A stretch of 64,000 nt of DNA from Sellimonas catena. Lineage in GTDB: Bacteria > Bacillota > Clostridia > Lachnospirales > Lachnospiraceae. The stretch is taken from assembly GCF_045063725.1 (NCBI RefSeq), contig NZ_CP173695.1; one strand, written 5' to 3'. The translations under genes and the position numbers were made by a program. Shown piece by piece: positions 17,576-26,578 of this stretch (the first letter of the stretch is position 1; every line of letters begins with the position of its first letter). The notes below the pieces were generated by a model that was not told where the DNA came from, searched no databases, and saw only the letters and a list, made by a program, of their open reading frames with translations.

Positions 17576-18592
17576 TTACTTGATTCTTTCCTGTGTTACA
17601 ATCGGAATCTCCTCCTGCAGATAACATTCCATCAGCCGGATACATGCTTCCACATCATCCAGATTGACAATACTGTTCGGCGTATGACCGTATCTGGTCG
17701 GGATCGAAATACCAAGTACTTTCACGCCGCCTCCGGATTTATTGATCGCCCCCGCGTCAGTTCCTCCTGCCACAAGCGCATCCCGCTGATACGGAATCCG
17801 GTTTCTTTCGGCGCAGTCGATCAGCCCTTTGGTCATCTCACAGTCGCAGATGACACTGCTGTCATTGATTTTGATCGCTGCCCCTTTTCCGAGTACCGGA
17901 TTCCCATTTTCATCACCCGGGACATCAAAAGATCCGGTAATATCAACAGCGATTCCAAGATCCGGTTTTACTGTTTCTGCCGAAGTTGTAGAACCGAACA
18001 GTCCGACCTCCTCCTGTACAGTATATACAAAATAGAGATCATGATAACAGTTTTTGATTCTCTTCAACGCTTCAGTCTGAATATAGCATGCAATCCGGTC
18101 ATCAAAGGCTTTGGACATCACATTGCGTCCCGCAAGTTCTGCATAATCTCCGCAGAATACCGCGCAGTCGCCCGGTTTGACATACTTTCCGGCCTCTTCC
18201 TTTGACATCGCTCCGATATCAATATAAAGTTTGTCAATCTCTTTAGGCTTAACGGTATCTATCGGATCCGTTACTCCGACTGTTCCAACAGTTCCGTTTT
18301 CAAAACGTACTCTGTTCATGAAGGAGCACAGTGCGGACACCCCTCCGATCTGCTTCACTTTCAGAAGTCCGTTGTCTAGAATCTTCACTACACAGAGGCC
18401 GATCTCATCCATATGTGCCGCACACATGATTTTTTTCTTGTCAGCTCCGCTTCCCCGCTTTAAAACAATCAGATTCCCCATTGCGTCTCTTGTAATTTCG
18501 TCCGCATAATCCATGACTTCCCTGATAATCAGGTCGGACACATTTTTTTCCAGTCCGCTTACTCCCCACGTCTGTGTATAATCCTTGATCAT
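17576..18592 (-). CDS. M42 family metallo-aminopeptidase
   Basis: A 338-residue M42 (glutamyl aminopeptidase/TET-like) enzyme: AAHMDEIGLCV supplies the first zinc His, SKAFDDRIACY the bridging Asp, TVQEEVGLFGS the catalytic Glu pair and AVDITGSFDVPG a further ligand. TET peptidases are cytoplasmic dodecamers that trim short peptides. ATG 18592 sits 6 nt after AAGGAGA; an in-frame start 33 nt earlier would overlap GH38. Located between the alpha-mannosidase and the isomerase genes. Confidence 0.9.
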   Translation of the reverse strand: MIKDYTQTWGVSGLEKNVSDLIIREVMDYADEITRDAMGNLIVLKRGSGADKKKIMCAAHMDEIGLCVVKILDNGLLKVKQIGGVSALCSFMNRVRFENGTVGTVGVTDPIDTVKPKEIDKLYIDIGAMSKEEAGKYVKPGDCAVFCGDYAELAGRNVMSKAFDDRIACYIQTEALKRIKNCYHDLYFVYTVQEEVGLFGSTTSAETVKPDLGIAVDITGSFDVPGDENGNPVLGKGAAIKINDSSVICDCEMTKGLIDCAERNRIPYQRDALVAGGTDAGAINKSGGGVKVLGISIPTRYGHTPNSIVNLDDVEACIRLMECYLQEEIPIVTQERIK

Positions 18593-18617
18593 TTTTTCTC
18601 CTTTTCCCCGGTTCCAT

Positions 18618-21600
18618 TTATTCAAAGATCAGCCGGAATGTCTTAATCTCATATGGTTTAAATACGGTCTCAAAACAGTTTTTGCCGGCCGTAAGTTCTT
18701 CTTCATTTTCTTCCAGAAGATTACATTCATATACATGTGCAATCGGATATGCTGTCTGAATCTGTGCTCTGACGCGATTATTTTTATTCTCGTACATTCT
18801 GACAATCACGCCGTTTCCATCTTCTGCTTTTTTGATGACTTCCACAAAACAGCTCTCCTGACTGCATTTCAGGAAGCTTTCGTATTCTCCGCCGCAGCCC
18901 TCCTGCCTTCCGGTTCTCTTTGCCAGCATCGGCACATTCAGGTTGTATGCCATCTCTACGGTTTTCGCTTCCTGCCATCTTCCCGCATGCGGATAGATGG
19001 AATAGGTAAATTCATGCTCTCCGATATCAGCATCTTCGTTCGGATAGGTTCCGGATTTGATCAGAGTCAGACTCATATCACCTTTTTTGATTCCATATCC
19101 ATACTTACAGTCATTGAGCAGACTGATTCCGGAACTGTTTTCTGAAAGATCCGCCCACTTGTGTCCACACGCTTCAAATTTCGCCGTATCCCAGCTGTAG
19201 TTGTTTGTCGTCTCACGTTCCACATTTCCAAACTGGATTTCATATGACGCTCTTGTCGTATTGACATCTACCGGAAAATGTGTTTTCAAAATCACATGAT
19301 GCGTTTTCCAGTCTGCTTTCGTCCGGAAGTCAATCCTCGGGATCTGGTGATACAGACATACCTGCTGCGTCACTGTCGAATCAAGGAATCCACATTCAAA
19401 TTCCACTACCATGCGGACTTCTCCATTTTCAATAACTCTTGCCGGAGAATACCAGTCTGCCTCATAAGGTTTTCTCTGATAAAACACGTCAATGTCCCAG
19501 TTATCCCACTGCATCGGACGGTCTTCATATGTCCGTAGAACGTTACCGCACCTGCCTTCCTGAATCAGCTCTTTTTCTGCTTCTTTTTCATAGAGCGACG
19601 TAATTTCCATCTTCTCATTAAAACAGACCTTGATAAATGGATTCTCAAATGTGTAATCCCATTCTTTTCCGGTACTTTCTTCGAGTAATTCCTCTGTTTC
19701 ATATAATTTTTTATATCCAAGCGGCGGAATATGGCTTACATAGAGCAGATATCTGCCATCTGCCGTTTTTTGCGCAGGCACATTTCTTCCGTCTTCATCT
19801 ACAAGTCTCGGGATTTCTGTTCCATCATCCAGCACTACGAGATCATCTCTCTCATATCCCTGGGTATTCATCACTACGACGCCTTCTTTTTCCATTGAAA
19901 GCCTGCCGACAGCCGCGGATACAACCCGATTCAATTCCTCTTTTCCCGCCTCTTCAATTTCATGATACTCTTTATCTGTCTGTTCGTACACCGGTTTGAT
20001 ACTGGAACCCGGTACAATATCATGGAACTGGTTGATGAGAAGAATATCCCAGCCCTTGTCCAGCACATTTTGAAGCTGTTCATCTTTTTCTATACCGGCC
20101 ATACAGGAGGCCGTCTCCATCTGCGTGTACAGAATCTCGTTCTTTCTGTTACTCCGCTTGTTTCTTGCCATGGAAGTCAGAGTTCCCCTGTGGTATTCGA
20201 AATACAGTTCTCCATCCCAGGTCGGCATGTCCGGAAGATCGTGTATCTTTTCATATGTCCGGTCAAAATAATCCTGTTCAAATTCCTGACGGATTTTCGG
20301 AATTCCCGGTATTCCGTATTTCAGCCTTTCGGCACTCTCCAGCATTTCTTTGGTCGGACCGCCGCCTCCATCGCCGAATCCAAAGAGCATCAAAGTATCT
20401 TCTGTCAGATCACGGTTCTGGAACCGTTTAAATGTTCCGAGCGCCATATTTGGGTTTACGATTCCTGTATAGGTCGTTGTATTTCTTGTATCAGAGAAAG
20501 AAATATTCAGTCCCTGATCCTTATCATAATCCGTTGTTGTCGGCATAAATGCAAAGACTTCCGATCCATCGATTCCCTTCCATATGAATGTATCATTCGG
20601 AAGCTGGTCGTACTGATTCCATGCGATTTTCGTTGTCATGAAATATGGAATTCCGGATTTTTTCAGAATCTGCGGCAGTGCGGCAGAATAACCGAAAACA
20701 TCAGGGAGCCACAAAGATTTACTTTCTTTTCCAAACTCCTCCAGAAAGAAACGATGACCCTTGATGATCTGTCTGACAAGTGATTCTCCTCCCGTCAGGT
20801 TGCAGTCTGCTTCCAGCCACATGGCTCCGTCTACTTCCCATCTGCCTTCCCGGATCCGTTCTTTGATTTTCTCATACATTTCCGGCTCCTGCTCTTTTAC
20901 AAACTGATAGAGAATCGGCTGACTGGACATGAATTTATAGTCCGGATACTGCTCCATGAGACGAAGTACAGTAGAAAAGCTGCGAAGTACTTTCTCCCTT
21001 GTCTGCTCCACCGTCCAGAGCCATGCAATATCAATATGTGTATGCCCGATGGCGCTGACTGTCGGACACTCCCGTTCTTCACTATAGAAAGCTTCTTTTA
21101 AAATCTGTTCAGCCTTTTCAATCGAACTGTAAAATTTCTCCGAGTATGCATCCCGCAAATCAAGTGCATCCAGCGCCGGTGCCATACTTTGAAGTACTCT
21201 TCTGTAGTTTTCTTCGTCCGCCTTTTTCAATACATAGGCACTCTGAAGAGGAATCAGCAAATCATAATACAGTTTCTGTACCCGGTCATCTACTGCAATA
21301 AGGTATGTATGAATCACAAGATCCCCTTCTACCATCCCGCTATAGGCAAGAACCGCAATTTCATAAGAGTCACCGGCCTTGGCCTTTCCTGAGATTGTCA
21401 CTTCCCGATGATTCACATCAATCCCCTGAATCAACTGTCCGTCCAGATAGAAAATCATCTGCGGATTCGTTGCATCCCATTCACCTTCCCGTCCTGTTGT
21501 AATCAGGAACTCCACATGCTTCCCGTCCATAGATTCCGGGATCGTAATTGTTGTACGGAACCACCGGTGGGCATCCACCTGATTCCACGCCGTTCCCATT

Positions 21601-21761
21601 ACATAGTCTTTCCATTGTCCATCAATTGCACATACATGCCCGCCCTTTTTCCTTCCTTCCAGGCTTTTATAGGCTGTAATTTCTCTTTTTTCTACAATAA
21701 TCATCTTTTCGATATCTTCTCTCAGCCTTTGCGCCCGCCCCAGTTCAAAAATCAGATTCAT
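18618..21761 (-). CDS. Alpha-mannosidase, GH38
   Basis: A 1047-residue GH38 enzyme without signal peptide, so cytoplasmic. An N-terminal beta domain (about 1-225) precedes the catalytic barrel with GHTHIDIAWLW (zinc ligands H240 and D244 by this numbering) and LWLPDVFGYSAALPQ (D354 the expected nucleophile); the C-terminal half is the usual beta-sandwich region. GH38 removes alpha-linked mannose from N-glycan-type oligosaccharides. Start ATG 21761, preceded by GGGAGG; an upstream ATG lies before the ribosome site. First gene of a five-step set with M42 peptidase, mannose/lyxose isomerase and PepV. Confidence 0.92.
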   Translation of the reverse strand: MNLIFELGRAQRLREDIEKMIIVEKREITAYKSLEGRKKGGHVCAIDGQWKDYVMGTAWNQVDAHRWFRTTITIPESMDGKHVEFLITTGREGEWDATNPQMIFYLDGQLIQGIDVNHREVTISGKAKAGDSYEIAVLAYSGMVEGDLVIHTYLIAVDDRVQKLYYDLLIPLQSAYVLKKADEENYRRVLQSMAPALDALDLRDAYSEKFYSSIEKAEQILKEAFYSEERECPTVSAIGHTHIDIAWLWTVEQTREKVLRSFSTVLRLMEQYPDYKFMSSQPILYQFVKEQEPEMYEKIKERIREGRWEVDGAMWLEADCNLTGGESLVRQIIKGHRFFLEEFGKESKSLWLPDVFGYSAALPQILKKSGIPYFMTTKIAWNQYDQLPNDTFIWKGIDGSEVFAFMPTTTDYDKDQGLNISFSDTRNTTTYTGIVNPNMALGTFKRFQNRDLTEDTLMLFGFGDGGGGPTKEMLESAERLKYGIPGIPKIRQEFEQDYFDRTYEKIHDLPDMPTWDGELYFEYHRGTLTSMARNKRSNRKNEILYTQMETASCMAGIEKDEQLQNVLDKGWDILLINQFHDIVPGSSIKPVYEQTDKEYHEIEEAGKEELNRVVSAAVGRLSMEKEGVVVMNTQGYERDDLVVLDDGTEIPRLVDEDGRNVPAQKTADGRYLLYVSHIPPLGYKKLYETEELLEESTGKEWDYTFENPFIKVCFNEKMEITSLYEKEAEKELIQEGRCGNVLRTYEDRPMQWDNWDIDVFYQRKPYEADWYSPARVIENGEVRMVVEFECGFLDSTVTQQVCLYHQIPRIDFRTKADWKTHHVILKTHFPVDVNTTRASYEIQFGNVERETTNNYSWDTAKFEACGHKWADLSENSSGISLLNDCKYGYGIKKGDMSLTLIKSGTYPNEDADIGEHEFTYSIYPHAGRWQEAKTVEMAYNLNVPMLAKRTGRQEGCGGEYESFLKCSQESCFVEVIKKAEDGNGVIVRMYENKNNRVRAQIQTAYPIAHVYECNLLEENEEELTAGKNCFETVFKPYEIKTFRLIFE

Positions 21762-21781
21762 ATTACCTCCCGGTGCCATAA

Positions 21782-21805
21782 GCTATATTATAGGTTGGAT
21801 ATAGC
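21782..21805. promoter_or_regulatory. Inverted repeat between the GH38 -10 region and its start
   Basis: GCTATAT (21782-21788) and ATATAGC (21799-21805) form 7-bp arms around 10 nt. The site overlaps the end of the putative -10 element and the expected transcription start, a position suited to a repressor. Similar core to the palindrome at 8257-8269. Confidence 0.35.
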
Positions 21806-21831
21806 GTATCATTTTTTGTGCAATATGTCAA
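21803..21831 (-). promoter_or_regulatory. Promoter of the GH38 operon
   Basis: Minus strand: TTGACA (21826-21831), 17-bp spacer, then TACGCT (21803-21808) preceded by TG one base upstream (extended -10). Consensus -35 with a weak but extended -10. Confidence 0.55.
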
Positions 21832-21892
21832 TTCCTGACGGGTGTTTTCCCCAATAGTTGTAAATTCTTTGAACAATTTCTTCTATAAACAG

Positions 21893-21923
21893 GAAAATCC
21901 CGAAGTTCATCTCCGGAATTTTC
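21893..21923 (-). terminator. Hairpin after the GH127 gene
   Basis: GAAAATCCCG (21893-21902) pairs with CGGAATTTTC (21914-21923) with one mismatch; only a short U-rich stretch follows on the minus strand. Confidence 0.5.
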
Positions 21924-21944
21924 ACTGCATACATTGCTGCCTTG

Positions 21945-24203
21945 TTACTTCTTCTTCCAGTACACCTGAAATGCTTCTTCCTCAATATCAAACAGCGGTT
22001 TCCAGGTCAGATCCCGATACTGAAATTCCAGCCCTGTTTTGCGTACTTCATCAGCTGCCTTTTGACCGTCAAGATCCAGTTCCAGAAAATTCTTGTCACC
22101 GCTCAAGGCCGCCAGGACATATGGTCCGTACAGCAGGGTATGAAGTTCCGGACGGTCCGGGGTCTTTTCCAGATAAAATCCGCACGGGAACAGGCAGCGG
22201 ATTTCATGCCTGCCTTCCGGCACATCCATCTGGATATATCCATCCGCTTCGGTCCATCCATTCTGTTCCACACTATCCATCCAGATTTTTCTTCCTTCCC
22301 GGCTCCATTTTGGAATCCGGATATACATCGGGAATTCTCTCTTGCTTTCCACTTCCAGAATAACCGATTCCGGAGCTTCCATCTCTGTTTTCTGACGGAT
22401 GGTGATTCCGGCCTCTTTCCATTCCAGCCTGGATTTTACAAACAGATTGACAAACAGTTTCTCTCCCTGATATGCGTAAATCATATCGGCATATTTGAAA
22501 TGACTCTCCATTCCCGTTCCATGGCAGCAGGAATTCTCATGCTCAAATTCTTTATGGAATCCCGGAGCCAGCGGCATAAAGTATACCGTTTCTCCCGTTG
22601 CACCATGTTCTCTGCCTCCAAGAATATGATTGGTCATTGTCCTCTCATAATAATCCATCATTTCCTTTTTATTCTCATACCGGTACAGCTCTTTTGTGAG
22701 CTTCAGCATATTATAGGATGCACAGCTTTCCGCTGTATGCTTTGTCAGGAGATTCCCGATGCACCCCGGACCGTGAAACATCTCATTTTCTCCGGTTCCT
22801 CCGATCGTATATAAGTGCGACTCTGTTACCGCTTTCCAGAAATAGGAAGCAATGTCATAATACCGCTTTTCTCCGGAGGCACGGAATATTTCCATTGCCC
22901 CTATCACCTGAGGAATATGCTGATTCGCATGCAGGTTTTCCAGCGCATCAATCCCTTTTTCCATTGGCAGAAACAGCTTTTCGTTATCAAAATATCCGGC
23001 GGTCTCCAGGAATTCTTTCTTTCCGGTAATCCGGTACAGTCTGGCCATGACGTCATTCATTCCACCATATTCACCCGCAATGTACATTCCCCACATCTTC
23101 ATCCGCTTTTCCCTCGGAAGCCCCGAAAGACGGCGATATACCCACTCACCAAGTTTTACGGCAATTTCAAGTGCCTGGTCAATTCCGACAAACTCATAAC
23201 AGTCCAGAAGACCTGCAAAAATCTTGTGAAGTGTATAATAAGGAGCCCATATCTCAGGATACGGGGTGTATTCCTCCAGCTTATCAAACTGATCTTCCGG
23301 GTACCCGCTTAAAAATCCTTTCCGGATTCCCGGTATTTTTTCAAAAGCATCCTGACATTTGCCAAGTTCCTCAATCATATAACATGCTTTTTCTTTAATC
23401 GTTTTGTTTCCGCCTGCCTTATAGCAAAGCGCAAGCGCTGACAGATAATGACCGCTTGTATGCCCTTTGAGATGACATTCCGGCGCGTCCCATCCGGTCA
23501 TCGGCTCTGCTCCTTTCACATCCAGCCCGCTGGCCTCCCTGAAATTATAAAGCATTCTGTCATCATCCATCTGAAGCAGAAATTCCTGCATCTCCTCCTG
23601 TGCTGTATAAAATCTGCTTCCCTCCTCCAGGACTGCTTCTCCATGGTCAAAATAGCCAATCAGCGGTTCTGTGTTCTTTTCCACTTTCTGAATCTCTTTT
23701 TTGACTGTCACTTTGCAGAAAACCGGAAAGTCCAGGCCGTCCAGCATGCCTTCCTCCCGAAAGTTTCCGACCCGTTCATATACTCTTTGCGCACCCTCTT
23801 TCCAGTTTATCCGGTGTACCAGTGTCTTCCCGTCTCTGGTATGAATCACAGCCACATACGGAAGATAAACCTGTACCCCCGCCTGTGCCTCCAGCTCCGG
23901 TTCTTCTACACTTTCAACCACTATTTGAGGCTTCTCTTCCAGGATACAGACTTTATACTCTTTCTCCTCTGTAACACCGCCGGCACAAAATGTTGCCCAT
24001 AGTGAGATCGTCCGGTCTCCCGTCCCGTACGGAGGTCTTTTTACATTTCCTTCAGAATCCAGGAAGCGCTCGTGTCCTGATTTCCAGATAATTTCTGACC
24101 CATACTTTCCCTTTTTGGGAAGATTCAGATTAAACTCTACTGTATTCAGATTACCAAGGTACAGGGCTTCCATGTCTTTTTTGATGATTTCTTTCGCTTC
24201 CAC
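21945..24203 (-). CDS. Beta-L-arabinofuranosidase-like enzyme, GH127
   Basis: A 752-residue protein of the GH127/DUF1680 type. After an N-terminal beta domain (to about 185) an (alpha/alpha)6 barrel carries GWDAPECHLKGHTSGHYL, EYGGMND (about 378-384), HTAESCASYNM (E492, C494) and SCCHGTGMES (C559, C560). GH127 uses a Zn-bound Cys nucleophile with Glu and further Cys ligands, all present here, so activity is plausible. Substrates are terminal beta-L-arabinofuranosides, as in hydroxyproline-rich plant glycoproteins. Start GTG 24203 is chosen since AAGGAG lies 7 nt before it; ATG 24221 would overlap that site. No signal peptide: acts inside the cell. Confidence 0.85.
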   Translation of the reverse strand: MEAKEIIKKDMEALYLGNLNTVEFNLNLPKKGKYGSEIIWKSGHERFLDSEGNVKRPPYGTGDRTISLWATFCAGGVTEEKEYKVCILEEKPQIVVESVEEPELEAQAGVQVYLPYVAVIHTRDGKTLVHRINWKEGAQRVYERVGNFREEGMLDGLDFPVFCKVTVKKEIQKVEKNTEPLIGYFDHGEAVLEEGSRFYTAQEEMQEFLLQMDDDRMLYNFREASGLDVKGAEPMTGWDAPECHLKGHTSGHYLSALALCYKAGGNKTIKEKACYMIEELGKCQDAFEKIPGIRKGFLSGYPEDQFDKLEEYTPYPEIWAPYYTLHKIFAGLLDCYEFVGIDQALEIAVKLGEWVYRRLSGLPREKRMKMWGMYIAGEYGGMNDVMARLYRITGKKEFLETAGYFDNEKLFLPMEKGIDALENLHANQHIPQVIGAMEIFRASGEKRYYDIASYFWKAVTESHLYTIGGTGENEMFHGPGCIGNLLTKHTAESCASYNMLKLTKELYRYENKKEMMDYYERTMTNHILGGREHGATGETVYFMPLAPGFHKEFEHENSCCHGTGMESHFKYADMIYAYQGEKLFVNLFVKSRLEWKEAGITIRQKTEMEAPESVILEVESKREFPMYIRIPKWSREGRKIWMDSVEQNGWTEADGYIQMDVPEGRHEIRCLFPCGFYLEKTPDRPELHTLLYGPYVLAALSGDKNFLELDLDGQKAADEVRKTGLEFQYRDLTWKPLFDIEEEAFQVYWKKK

Positions 24204-24243
24204 GTTCTTTCTCCTTTTCATTTGCTCTTTAAAAACAGATTGG

Positions 24244-24268
24244 TGTAAAAATGGAGCCATTGCTCCAT
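24244..24268 (-). terminator. Terminator after the Rrf2 gene
   Basis: ATGGAGC (24251-24257) and GCTCCAT (24262-24268) with a 4-nt loop, followed on the minus strand by TTTTTAC. It lies between the Rrf2 stop and GH127, so GH127 should have its own promoter, which I cannot place confidently in the 40 bases left. Confidence 0.8.
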
Positions 24269-24282
24269 AGATGTTCTTTCAT

Positions 24283-24732
24283 CTAGTCTGCAACGGCTCC
24301 TGTGGAGATATAGTTCTCCGTATCCCGTCTGACATCCTCCAAAGTGATGGATGCAAGTTCTCTTTCCATTGCGGTTTGCACACGTTCCAGCTTATCATCC
24401 AGTATTCTGTGAATATTTCTCCCGACAGGACAGTCGGCATTTGGATTCTCATGAAAGTGGAACAGTTCTCCATTTTCAATACACTCCACTGCACGGTAAA
24501 TATCGAGAAATGTGATTTCACTTAATGGTTTGGCAACCGTTGTTCCTCCTGAACCCCGTGCCACATTTACAAGCCCCGCCGCCTTCAGCTGCAGAAGAAT
24601 CTTCCGGATAATCACCGGATTTACATTGGTACTCTCCGCAATTAAACTGCTTGTGACCTTATGATCTTTTCCAAACACATCGATACAGGCAAAAATGTGT
24701 ACTGCCAGAGTAAATCTACTTGAAATCTGCAT
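24283..24732 (-). CDS. Rrf2-family transcriptional regulator
   Basis: A 149-residue Rrf2 regulator: MQISSRFTLAVHIFACID then a winged helix (SLIAESTNVNPVIIRKILLQLKAAGLV) with the wing RGSGGTTVAKP. It has only scattered Cys residues and not the three-Cys cluster of iron-sulfur sensors such as IscR/NsrR, so it resembles the YwnA-type subgroup lacking a cluster. ATG 24732 follows AAGGAGG. Directly downstream of a flavodoxin-like reductase gene, its most likely partner or target. Confidence 0.85.
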   Translation of the reverse strand: MQISSRFTLAVHIFACIDVFGKDHKVTSSLIAESTNVNPVIIRKILLQLKAAGLVNVARGSGGTTVAKPLSEITFLDIYRAVECIENGELFHFHENPNADCPVGRNIHRILDDKLERVQTAMERELASITLEDVRRDTENYISTGAVAD

Positions 24733-24757
24733 CGTAAATTCCTCCTTCATGCATACT

Positions 24758-24786
24758 ATTTTATCCGCATTTCGATGTAATGTCAA
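24758..24786 (-). promoter_or_regulatory. Promoter of the Rrf2 gene
   Basis: Minus strand TTGACA (24781-24786), 17-bp spacer, TAAAAT (24758-24763): near-consensus sigma-A promoter inside the short gap after the reductase gene. Confidence 0.8.
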
Positions 24787-24801
24787 CGATTACAATATGG
24801 T

Positions 24802-25419
24802 CTAACGGACAAAATTTGTTCTGATCGGATCTTCCTTTTCCGGCAGTCCATATGTTTCTTTTCCGAGCTTAATACTCTTCATCAGAAATGCCATATTTCT
24901 GGCAAGTGTGCGCATACTCTGCAATCCTTCCGCATCCTCTGCGGCCTCTCCCGGCTCTCTTCCGTGAATGCTGTTCCAGTACTGTCCGGATGCTACCGGC
25001 ATGCCTGAAATAGTAAAAAATTTATTCAACTCATCAAAAGTAGAGGAAAGTCCACCTCTTCTGGCTACTGCCACCGCAGCACCGACTTTCATTGTTTTAT
25101 CAAAATGTGTACTGTAGAAAAGTCTTGTCAGAAATGCTACCAGTGTTGCATTTGCTGACGCATAATAGACCGGTGATCCTACAACAAGTCCGTCACATTC
25201 CTCAAACTTCTCTGCCGCCTGATTTACAATATCATCAAAGACACATCTGCCTTTCTCGAAACACTGCCCGCAGGCTATGCAGCCTCTGACCGGCTTGTTT
25301 CCGACATGCAGAATTTCTGTCTCAATTCCCTCTTCTGCAAAAATTTTTTCCATTTCCTGCAAGGCAATCGATGTATTCCCGTTTTTCTTCGGACTTCCAT
25401 TGATCATCAATACTTTCAT
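24802..25419 (-). CDS. Flavodoxin-family NAD(P)H-dependent FMN reductase
   Basis: A 205-residue flavodoxin-like protein: MKVLMINGSPKKNGNTSIAL is the FMN phosphate loop, and VVGSPVYYASANATL the flavin-contact strand. A Cys-rich motif GCIACGQCFEKGRC (about residues 43-56) resembles that of iron-sulfur flavoproteins or NADPH-dependent FMN reductases of anaerobes. Probably a cytoplasmic electron-transfer or detoxifying reductase; the electron acceptor is unknown. ATG 25419 follows AGGAGGT. Confidence 0.85.
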   Translation of the reverse strand: MKVLMINGSPKKNGNTSIALQEMEKIFAEEGIETEILHVGNKPVRGCIACGQCFEKGRCVFDDIVNQAAEKFEECDGLVVGSPVYYASANATLVAFLTRLFYSTHFDKTMKVGAAVAVARRGGLSSTFDELNKFFTISGMPVASGQYWNSIHGREPGEAAEDAEGLQSMRTLARNMAFLMKSIKLGKETYGLPEKEDPIRTNFVR

Positions 25420-25463
25420 GATATGTACCTCCTGACTCAAAATTGATGTTTCCCAACAATACT

Positions 25464-25491
25464 ATTATAACACCAGAAGGCCGGTTTTCAA
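25464..25491 (-). promoter_or_regulatory. Promoter of the flavodoxin-family gene
   Basis: Minus strand TTGAAA (25486-25491), 16-bp spacer, TATAAT (25464-25469). Confidence 0.7.
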
Positions 25492-25540
25492 ATCTTCTTT
25501 ATAACGGCCGGAAAGGATATCCGGCTGCCCGCCGGAGCAA

Positions 25541-26437
25541 TCACAGGAGTTTCTGAAACTCTTCCACTGTCGTTCCATATTCCTCTGCCGCCTGCTCCAG
25601 CGTCAGAAGATGTTTCCGGTAAAGATTAATCAATGTTTCTTTTCTGCCCTCCATCTGTCCTTCTTTTCGGAGTCCTTCCTCATACTGCTCCTGATTGAAC
25701 TCTTCCAGAATCACGTCCTTCACCTCCGCACTGTTTTTCTTCAGGAATTCTTTCAGTATATCCTGTTCAATACAGTTCTTCTGAGCTTTCCGAACCGCTT
25801 CTTCTATGGAAAATCCATGCTTCTGGTTCTCCCGGACCTCGTTTACAAAGTATGCGTACTCCCACAAAATTTTGCAGTTTTCCAACAATTCTTCGTTATG
25901 TCCCAGGTTAATATTAATCACCATTACATTGCACTCCAAAGCTACCTGCCCTGTGAATTCCGATTTCATGAACGCATCCGAAAGCTTCAATTCCTGGTAT
26001 TCGTCTTCCGCCTTTCCTCCATTATAGAATACCACATATACCGGAACCGGTAAAGGAATCTGCCCGGAGCTGTAAATATTAAGGTCCATTTTCTTTATAT
26101 AGTTTTGATAAATTCTCGCCAGATAGAAAAGTCCACGTACGGGCATATTCGGATTCACTGTGCTTTGGTGTTCGTACAGATTCATAATGCTGGAAAAAAG
26201 AAAAGATACGTCGTTTTTCATTCCTACATAAATAACATCTTCCAGTGTTGTAATTTCCATTTCATCGGGGTTTGTGTAAGAAGAGTTGTTCAATGCATTG
26301 TAGAGAGATAAAAGATTTTTCCTGTCCCGGAAGATCATTCGGAAAAGTGTGTCTTTGTACTTTCGATTAACACTGCTGTTTTGAGATATGGTTTTTCTGT
26401 GAGTTTTAGATATGGTTTTTCTTTGCTTTTTACGCAT
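25541..26437 (-). CDS. Rpn-family recombination-promoting nuclease/putative transposase
   Basis: A 298-residue Rpn/PD-(D/E)XK protein, full length for the family. NRKYKDTLFRMIFRDRKNLLSLYNAL is the conserved N-terminal block; SFLFSSIMNLYEHQSTVNPNMPVRGLFYLARIY contains the E-x-Q type active-site strand; PVPVYVVFYNG and NLGHNEEL follow; the C-terminus (EGLRKEGQMEGRKE) is the variable helical tail. Rpn proteins are DNA endonucleases that promote RecA-independent recombination. The N-terminus holds a tandem repeat (KTISKTHRKTISQ) encoded by near-identical DNA. ATG 26437, with AAGGAGG 10 nt upstream. Intact counterpart of the broken gene at 2453-3090, although from a different subgroup. Confidence 0.8.
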   Translation of the reverse strand: MRKKQRKTISKTHRKTISQNSSVNRKYKDTLFRMIFRDRKNLLSLYNALNNSSYTNPDEMEITTLEDVIYVGMKNDVSFLFSSIMNLYEHQSTVNPNMPVRGLFYLARIYQNYIKKMDLNIYSSGQIPLPVPVYVVFYNGGKAEDEYQELKLSDAFMKSEFTGQVALECNVMVININLGHNEELLENCKILWEYAYFVNEVRENQKHGFSIEEAVRKAQKNCIEQDILKEFLKKNSAEVKDVILEEFNQEQYEEGLRKEGQMEGRKETLINLYRKHLLTLEQAAEEYGTTVEEFQKLL

Positions 26438-26528
26438 AGGCAGAAGCCTCCTTTGAATTGAAAATAAATCAGATTTGAACATAGATTTGTGATTAGATTA
26501 CTCTCTCAGCATAGCAGAATCCGCGGTA

Positions 26529-26558
26529 AAAAGCAAGGGCGCAGATTTTTCTGCGCCC
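26529..26558 (-). terminator. Terminator after the 26-31 kb sugar ABC operon
   Basis: Perfect stem GGGCGCAGA/TCTGCGCCC (26537-26545, 26550-26558) with a TTTT loop, then TTGCTTTTT on the minus strand. Confidence 0.9.
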
Positions 26559-26578
26559 CAAAAATACTTATGTAATTT

